Position numbers and translations under genes: made by a program
The notes under the pieces: generated by a model
The model's input: only the letters and a program-made list of their open reading frames with translations
The model's database searches: none
What the model was told of the DNA's origin: nothing
NCBI GenBank assembly: GCA_018398765.1
Contig: JAHBMJ010000553.1
Coordinates: 202,857 to 228,140, forward strand
Direction: 5' to 3'
From: Chromera velia
Lineage: Eukaryota; Sar; Chromeraceae
Length of the DNA: 25,284 nt
Shown: in pieces, positions 20,410 to 25,284 of the stretch
Layout: each line of letters begins with the position of its first letter
Numbering within the stretch: position 1 is the first letter of the stretch

Positions 20410-20452
<43 letters not shown>

Positions 20453-20640
20453 ATTCCTTCTTTCTTTCCGTCCTTCATTCCTCCTTTGCTTCCTTCCTTC
20501 CTTCTTTTTTTCTCTCTTTCATTTTTTCTTTTTGTCGGTCTGTGTTTCCTTTTCTCCCATTCCCTTTATCTTTATTTTTTCCATCATCTTTGCATCCTTG
20601 CCTTGTCAATCTCTTCCTTCCACTATGAAACAAATGGGTT
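19740..20640. repeat. Pyrimidine-rich tract, about 0.9 kb
   Basis: The plus strand is overwhelmingly T and C. It includes (CT)n at 19866-19895, (CTT)n after it, (CTGT)n at 20018-20071 and (CT)n again at 20388-20450. Apparent Leu/Ser/Phe-rich frames across it are artefacts. It lies downstream of the minus-strand gene at 21152-21940. Confidence 0.9.
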
Positions 20641-21151
20641 GATGCACTGAATGACTGAGTGATTGAGTGACTGAGTGATTGACTCGCTTGCTGGCCGGCG
20701 ACTCATTTCTTATCTCAAGGGATGAACGCCAATATCTTCATGTTCTTCTCCCCGTTCTTCTCCCTTCCTTTCTCCAATCACTGATGCCTGCCTCTCTGTC
20801 TGCTTCCTTTTTCCATCGCTTCATCCATTGAACATTCGCACCTCCATTCCGTCAGGTCTCCACACAACCATTGATTCGCTACCTCCTCCTTTCTTGTTGT
20901 TGTTTATCATCATTAAGTATTCACTTTCTTTTTCTCTCTCCATCTTTTTCTTGCCTACCCGCCTGCGTGCTTGATTGGCTCCCATCTTTCTGTTTTTGAG
21001 TTGCTCACTCGTCAACTCCTTTCTCTGTCACCTCGAAACAAACATCCATTCATCCACGCCATCCAATCACGCAAACGATCAGCATGCGTACGCACTAATA
21101 TTATTAACCGACCGTGGCTTTCACTGGAATCTCTGCCGAGACATTCTCCTC

Positions 21152-21940
21152 TCACTGCCAGCTCTGTTGCCCAGCCTCAGCAGCTACCGGTGCCGGCGGT
21201 GTCGCTGCTGATGGTGCTGGCGCGATCTGGGGCACCACGACTGTTCGCAGGGTCTCCAGAGCCTCCGATGAACCCTCCCCCAAAATGAAAAACCCGTGCC
21301 CCCTGCGAATAAACGTTCTGTGAAGAGGAAAGTAACCCGCAGAATCAAAGAGACGCTCCAGGGCAGCCACGTCTTCGGGTGTAGAGAAGAGAGTCTCTTC
21401 ATCTGAAATCGGAATATGGATACCTCTCGACCCCCTCTCTAGAGCGTGGCCGTGCAGGGCAAACCTGGCCGGCGGGGCTGTGCGTGAGTCCTTCGCATCT
21501 CCTTCTCCTTTCTTTTTTGAAGAAACAAGCGCAGCCCAGAGAAGGGGGGTGTCGCTTGTCGGTTTGACCGTTTGATCGGATCCGCACGGGACATAGACGG
21601 CTTCCCACCTCTCTCGATCGAATGAAGTGACTAAGGCAAAGTCATCTGGTACTCTCAAGATGTGTCCCTTCTCTTTTCCAGAGCGTGACACCAGGAGAGC
21701 AGGACAGTCTAGATCCCCCAGGAGAACAGCCCCGTTGCCCCCCACCTTCCCGTCTGGAAGGACTGGGGCTGCGCCGTCTCTCTCCACTTCCGCGAGGGCA
21801 CTCGAGAGAGACGCCGCAGCGGGGAGAAGAGCCGTCTCCAGTTTTTTCAGGATTTCCCTGCCTTGTTCTTCTTCGTCTTTCCTCAAGGAAAATTTGATTC
21901 GAGGCCCCCCCATGAGGAGACTTGCATCCTCTAAGTTCAT
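21152..21940 (-). CDS. Hypothetical protein, 262 residues
   Basis: One uninterrupted exon from an ATG to the stop. The frame stays open upstream to 22066 without an ATG, and an acceptor-like CTTCTTTTCAG ends 10 bases before the ATG, so the mRNA probably has a spliced 5' leader. Residues 20-55 are charged then Ala/Leu-rich and likely helical. About 70-140 look like a globular core of hydrophobic strands (AVLLGDLDCPALLVSRSG, ILRVPDDFALVTSF, LLWAALVSS). Residues 141-152 are a charged linker, 159-222 a second globular part ending in GHGFFILGEG, and the tail (about 236-262) is Pro/Ala-rich. I do not recognise the family. No signal peptide or membrane segment is seen. It is head to head with the ankyrin gene. 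Confidence 0.75.
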   Translation of the reverse strand: MNLEDASLLMGGPRIKFSLRKDEEEQGREILKKLETALLPAAASLSSALAEVERDGAAPVLPDGKVGGNGAVLLGDLDCPALLVSRSGKEKGHILRVPDDFALVTSFDRERWEAVYVPCGSDQTVKPTSDTPLLWAALVSSKKKGEGDAKDSRTAPPARFALHGHALERGSRGIHIPISDEETLFSTPEDVAALERLFDSAGYFPLHRTFIRRGHGFFILGEGSSEALETLRTVVVPQIAPAPSAATPPAPVAAEAGQQSWQ

Positions 21941-22638
21941 TTTCAGGCAACTGAAAAGAAGCAGGCAACCGATCATGCGATTAGCGACACGAAGCGATTG
22001 GCAGAACTTCAGGCGCCCACGGCCTTCCTCGAAATTATGAGTGACAGGAGACAGTGCAGACTTCAATATACCTCGAATTAGTTTTTCGACGACCCCTCTG
22101 GCCAGCCCTCTTACAACATCTTAGTCGGATCCCTGTATTTGAAGTGATCGATTCTCTTGTCAGAGATGAAATGCATGTGCGTGAAGGTCAGTCATTGAAA
22201 AGGAGTCGGACGAGCCTCGACCGCACAAAATTATCCATTTTTTTTTTTTTGAACAGGGCGGGCCGTCTCCATGCACGAAGCCAATCGCAGCCATTCATGC
22301 ATGCAGGCCGTCTCCTGGCAGTGACTCTCCAAAATTCTCTAAGTTAAAGTTGCTGGTTCATTGTGGTCCTGACACTGGTCCATAACCATGATCGAACCTG
22401 GTATGGTCCATACTGTGGCTTTGCATTGTACGTACATCTGCAAAACTTGCGGCAGAATTACATAGTGTGACCGAACTTTTTTCAATTTTGAGTTGCCCTG
22501 CCCTGCCCTGATCTTCTTGGTCCAATCTCGTGCTGAGTGACGCTCCCTCCATCTGCCCGTCTACCTGCAGAAGAACAAAGCGGTCTCTTCTACATTCTTT
22601 TCGATACATATCTTCCGACGGCTTGTTTTACAGTAAGA
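21941..22638. promoter_or_regulatory. Presumed shared intergenic region of the 262-residue protein and the ankyrin gene
   Basis: Two genes diverge from this 698-bp stretch. A TGCATGCA-type motif (CATGCATGCAGG) lies near 22297. Acceptor-like signals near both gene starts (minus at 21951; plus TTGTTTTACAG at 22633) suggest untranslated leader exons within it. No TATA box is clear. Confidence 0.4.
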
Positions 22639-24006
22639 ATGGAACGAAACGCAGCCACTCTTGCCCCCGTCCGTCAAGGGCTCCAGGCAATTGTCGAGAG
22701 CCTCCAGGAGGTTGTCGCCATGGTACAGAACATGGATGCTCTGCTGGGCGATGTCAAATTTTGTGATCTTCCAGTGAGAGACGCCCCTTCCAGTTCCCTG
22801 GTAGTACAAGAGAGATCGATTTCTGCGCCCCTTCCCAGAGAGGCAGCTGCTCTTGATAGGCTTACAGAGCTGGTGGAAGATATGAGGAAGGGGGTGCGAG
22901 TCGAATTGAACGTTCTCATGAGTCTCTACTACAGAATGGACTTGGAGCCGTTGTTTGCTGTCGACATCGGCAATGTAATCCGATCCTTTCAGGTATTCAC
23001 TGCTGAGATGCTGCGTGAGGCACTCAACGAATTCATGGAGACAGGGGAGAGGGGGAAGAGAGACGACCTCGCGCTCATCCTGAAAGTTGGCGCGGCTCTG
23101 GACGCTGTCGTTGAGGTTCCACCTGCGAACCCAGAGGGGATTGGTGATGGGGGGGAAGGGGAGGCATGTCAGGAGACGGCCTTAATGAGGGCCGTTGATT
23201 TTGGGAGCCTGGAGGCGGTGCAGATGTTGGTAGGGGCGGGGGCTGGGCTGGAGGTTCGACGGGAAGGTTCGGAGTGGGAAGGAGGGAAGAGGGCCCTCCA
23301 TATAGCCTGTCGTGAAGGCAAACCAGAGATTGCAGAGTTTCTTGTATGCAGCGGTGCGGAAGTAGACGCAGTAACTGATCAAGGAGTGACGCCCCTGTAT
23401 TATGCTGCCCAAGAGGGTCTCACAGATTTGGTCAGATTTTTGTTGGGTCGAGGGGCTGACGTGCATGCAAAGACAGATGATGGAAGGACTAGTATTTTTA
23501 ATGCGATCGCGGGAGGCCACCAAGCAGTGGTGGAATTGCTTCTAGACCATGGTGCGAAGGTGGACGAGAAAAACGGCTTTGGGGAAACCCCCCTCTTTTG
23601 CACTGCGCATTATTTCGAAGAAATCCCGAGAGATCATCGGGACATTGCAGGGCTTCTGATTTCTCGGGGGGCCGATGTCAATGCAAGATCCGATATGGGA
23701 TTAACCACCCTGCACGCTGCGTCATGGAATGGTGCAGTTGGTGTCGTAGGGGTTTTGTTAGAGAATGGTGCGGACATTCGCAATGCTGGATATACTGCGC
23801 TGCACTACGCGGCGTTTTTGGTAGAAGAAGATTCAGAGGAGAAAGAGCGTGAGATGTTTGAGAAGAAACTTCGGCTCGCACAGCTCCTGGTTTCTAAAGG
23901 CATTGATGTCGATGCTCTTAACGAGAATGGTGAGACGGCGCTTGATGTGGCTGAAGCTCGGCAGCTTGAAGATTCGCCTTTACTTGCATTCCTTCGAGGA
24001 CTTTGA
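22639..24006 (+). CDS. Ankyrin-repeat protein, 455 residues, single coding exon
   Basis: The chosen ATG lies six bases after a TTTTACAG acceptor; the frame is open a little further upstream but only from a non-ATG codon. Residues 1-175 carry no known domain and look helical (about 10-45 and 65-95). From 177 to the end there are about eight ankyrin units, near 177-211, 216-248, 249-281, 282-314, 315-353, 354-382, 384-428 and a partial 431-455, with typical G-TPLH-AA, LL--GADV signatures. The fifth and seventh are lengthened by inserts, the seventh by a Glu/Lys-rich one. Ankyrin stacks bind other proteins, so a scaffold or inhibitor role is likely; the partner is unknown. No catalytic domain or membrane segment is present. 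An AATAAA lies 78 bases after the stop. Confidence 0.92.
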   Translation: MERNAATLAPVRQGLQAIVESLQEVVAMVQNMDALLGDVKFCDLPVRDAPSSSLVVQERSISAPLPREAAALDRLTELVEDMRKGVRVELNVLMSLYYRMDLEPLFAVDIGNVIRSFQVFTAEMLREALNEFMETGERGKRDDLALILKVGAALDAVVEVPPANPEGIGDGGEGEACQETALMRAVDFGSLEAVQMLVGAGAGLEVRREGSEWEGGKRALHIACREGKPEIAEFLVCSGAEVDAVTDQGVTPLYYAAQEGLTDLVRFLLGRGADVHAKTDDGRTSIFNAIAGGHQAVVELLLDHGAKVDEKNGFGETPLFCTAHYFEEIPRDHRDIAGLLISRGADVNARSDMGLTTLHAASWNGAVGVVGVLLENGADIRNAGYTALHYAAFLVEEDSEEKEREMFEKKLRLAQLLVSKGIDVDALNENGETALDVAEARQLEDSPLLAFLRGL

Positions 24007-24083
24007 CCAGCTGATACTAACACCAATCAACACTTTGCGCTATAATCTTTGTAAATTTGTAATGGAACAGCACGTTGATTTTT

Positions 24084-24089
24084 AATAAA
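24084..24089 (+). terminator. Poly(A) signal of the ankyrin gene
   Basis: Canonical AATAAA in a T-rich setting, 78 bases after the ankyrin stop, followed by a TGTGTTGT stretch at 24111 that could serve as the downstream GU-rich element. Confidence 0.7.
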
Positions 24090-24682
24090 TCTTATTTTTC
24101 AATAATATTTGTGTGTTGTCAGTCTGAGTGGTGATTCTGTCCCTAGCTAGTTCTATCCTTCTGTGGGCCCTAGCGTGCGCTTAAATCCAAACGCTAGTCC
24201 AAACGGCAAGCCCACATGTAGCAGTGAACCGCGGGGATCCCTGGAACACAATATATATATCCTATTCTATTGATCTTATCTTCATATTAACTACTAGAAT
24301 AACAAAAATTCATAATTAATTGGATTGGCCTCAATTTTTAAGTGCCATAACTAGTCCCATAAAGTGCTCAGATCTAGGCTCAGATTCTTAAATATGATTT
24401 ATTATATGAAATAATATGAAATTATAGAGGGCCCAATTATAACTGTGAATTTAAAAAAATGACCAATGCATCCATATATATATATATATATATACACCGT
24501 AGCATTATGAAGGTCTGATAAGCAGTTGTGTCAGGATGAAATGAAGTATGCGCGCATAACGTGCGTAGGGCGCATGCATTAGGTAATCTCAATCATAAAT
24601 AGACATCGTAGGGACTTTCTATAGAGAAAAAAACAACAAATCTCTAAAAAAATAGATAGAAATCAGCCATACAAGTATAAAT
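24090..24682. other. AT-rich intergenic DNA between convergent genes
   Basis: No gene seen. It holds a hairpin with 7-bp arms (CTAGCGT near 24171 and ACGCTAG near 24190), a (TA)n run at 24475-24494 and a GCGCATGCAT motif near 24570. Confidence 0.5.
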
Positions 24683-24688
24683 TTTATT
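24683..24688 (-). terminator. Probable poly(A) signal of the cysteine-rich gene
   Basis: AATAAA on the minus strand, about 69 bases after the stop of the 24757-25260 gene. Confidence 0.55.
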
Positions 24689-24756
24689 TTAAATAGAAAA
24701 CTCAGTAATGACCCACAAAAAGTATAAAAACACTCAAATGTCTGTTATTTTCTAAA

Positions 24757-25260
24757 TTAAATCTCTGCACGAACTTCTGCATGGGCAGTGCACTGACCAT
24801 CTTGCAGGTACCTGACGTTTCTGGGGTCTCTTCGGCAGATGTCACATGCATTGCGAGGCCGTCCAACGCCTCTACGGGGAGGCAAAGGGGGAAGAACAAC
24901 CGAACAATTTCTTGCACTGCCACACTCTTTTACACACCCCCCATAACGAAAACAGCGGCTACACACATGCGCCCACAACAGAGGCAATCCATAGAGCCAT
25001 GTTCCATCCTCATCGACCATCTGAGCCTTCCACTCGGGCCCATAGGTAAAAACGAGACCTCTCATGGTCTCTTCTTCTAGCTTTTCCATCTCCCCCCTTC
25101 CTATAAATGCGCCCCGCACTTGGATTTTCTTGAAAGGACGGGTCCATTTCATAATCCGCCCTCTCGCATATTCTATTGCATAAAGAGCACCTGTGAAATC
25201 AGCCTCCACTTCGTAGGAGACCGTCTGTGATTTCATAACATCCACCATATACACCCTCAT
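24757..25260 (-). CDS. Cysteine-rich hypothetical protein, possibly incomplete at its N terminus
   Basis: 167 codons from an ATG 25 bases inside the window; the frame stays open to the window edge, so an earlier start or upstream exon is possible. Residues 1-95 form a mixed, probably globular domain with aromatic residues. Then come two cysteine clusters: C100, C103, C109, C113, C119, and C139, C142, C157 with H160, the second spaced as C-x2-C-x14-C-x2-H. Between them is RRGVGRPRN, which has the GRP core of an AT-hook. Zinc binding, perhaps with DNA contact, is likely from spacing, but I recognise no named family. An AATAAA follows on the same strand. It is convergent with the ankyrin gene. 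Confidence 0.65.
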   Translation of the reverse strand: MRVYMVDVMKSQTVSYEVEADFTGALYAIEYARGRIMKWTRPFKKIQVRGAFIGRGEMEKLEEETMRGLVFTYGPEWKAQMVDEDGTWLYGLPLLWAHVCSRCFRYGGCVKECGSARNCSVVLPPLPPRRGVGRPRNACDICRRDPRNVRYLQDGQCTAHAEVRAEI

Positions 25261-25284
25261 GCTGCTTCTGTCTAAACAAGACAG

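Noticed and set aside
19746-20650. Leu/Ser/Phe-rich frames that look like membrane proteins
   Set aside because: They are translations of the CT, CTT and CTGT tract; apparent hydrophobicity comes from T-rich codons.
1-25284. tRNA, rRNA, snRNA or spliced-leader genes
   Set aside because: I looked for T-arm, 5S-like and spliced-leader motifs by eye and found no convincing match; a covariance-model scan would be needed to exclude them.

Overview
The window is nuclear DNA from a protist-like eukaryote. Two genes can be rebuilt across several spliceosomal introns, AATAAA signals follow two gene ends, and intergenic and intronic DNA is full of (CT)n, (GT)n, (GA)n and (TGAC)n microsatellites. A photosynthetic alveolate such as a chromerid alga is my best guess. 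It rests on general character only (homoserine kinase, Rab and ankyrin genes, low gene density, TGCATGCA motifs), and I cannot exclude another alga or protist. No rRNA, tRNA, CRISPR array or prokaryotic operon is visible.

Layout. 1-4.6 kb: no secure gene; it holds a 480-bp (TGAC/TGAT)n array, a small inverted-repeat transposon with an 8-bp target duplication, and a TATA/GC-box segment. 4.6-8.0 kb: three low-confidence gene models, including an acidic protein whose second and third exons look like tandem copies of one exon. 8.0-9.6 kb: AT-rich DNA with an 819-bp transposon (15-bp inverted ends, perfect 8-bp target duplication) and a 74-bp tandem duplication. 11.6-14.4 kb (minus): a Rab small GTPase in seven well-supported exons plus a tentative eighth. 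14.8-16.9 kb (plus): homoserine kinase in four exons, with a possible extra leader exon. These two genes are head to head and share a short intergenic region. 17-21 kb: no gene; a (CA)n(GA)n microsatellite, an AT-rich cluster with two further inverted-repeat elements, and a pyrimidine-rich tract of about 0.9 kb. 21.1-24.0 kb: a head-to-head pair, an unrecognised 262-residue protein (minus) and a 455-residue ankyrin-repeat protein (plus). 24.7-25.3 kb (minus): a cysteine-rich, probably metal-binding protein, possibly cut by the window edge.

The genes do not form a pathway. Homoserine kinase serves threonine synthesis, the Rab serves vesicle traffic, and the ankyrin protein is a likely protein-binding scaffold. 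The most informative patterns are the shared splice signals (donor often GTCAGT, acceptor nearly always TGCAG) and the non-autonomous transposons with 8-bp target duplications.
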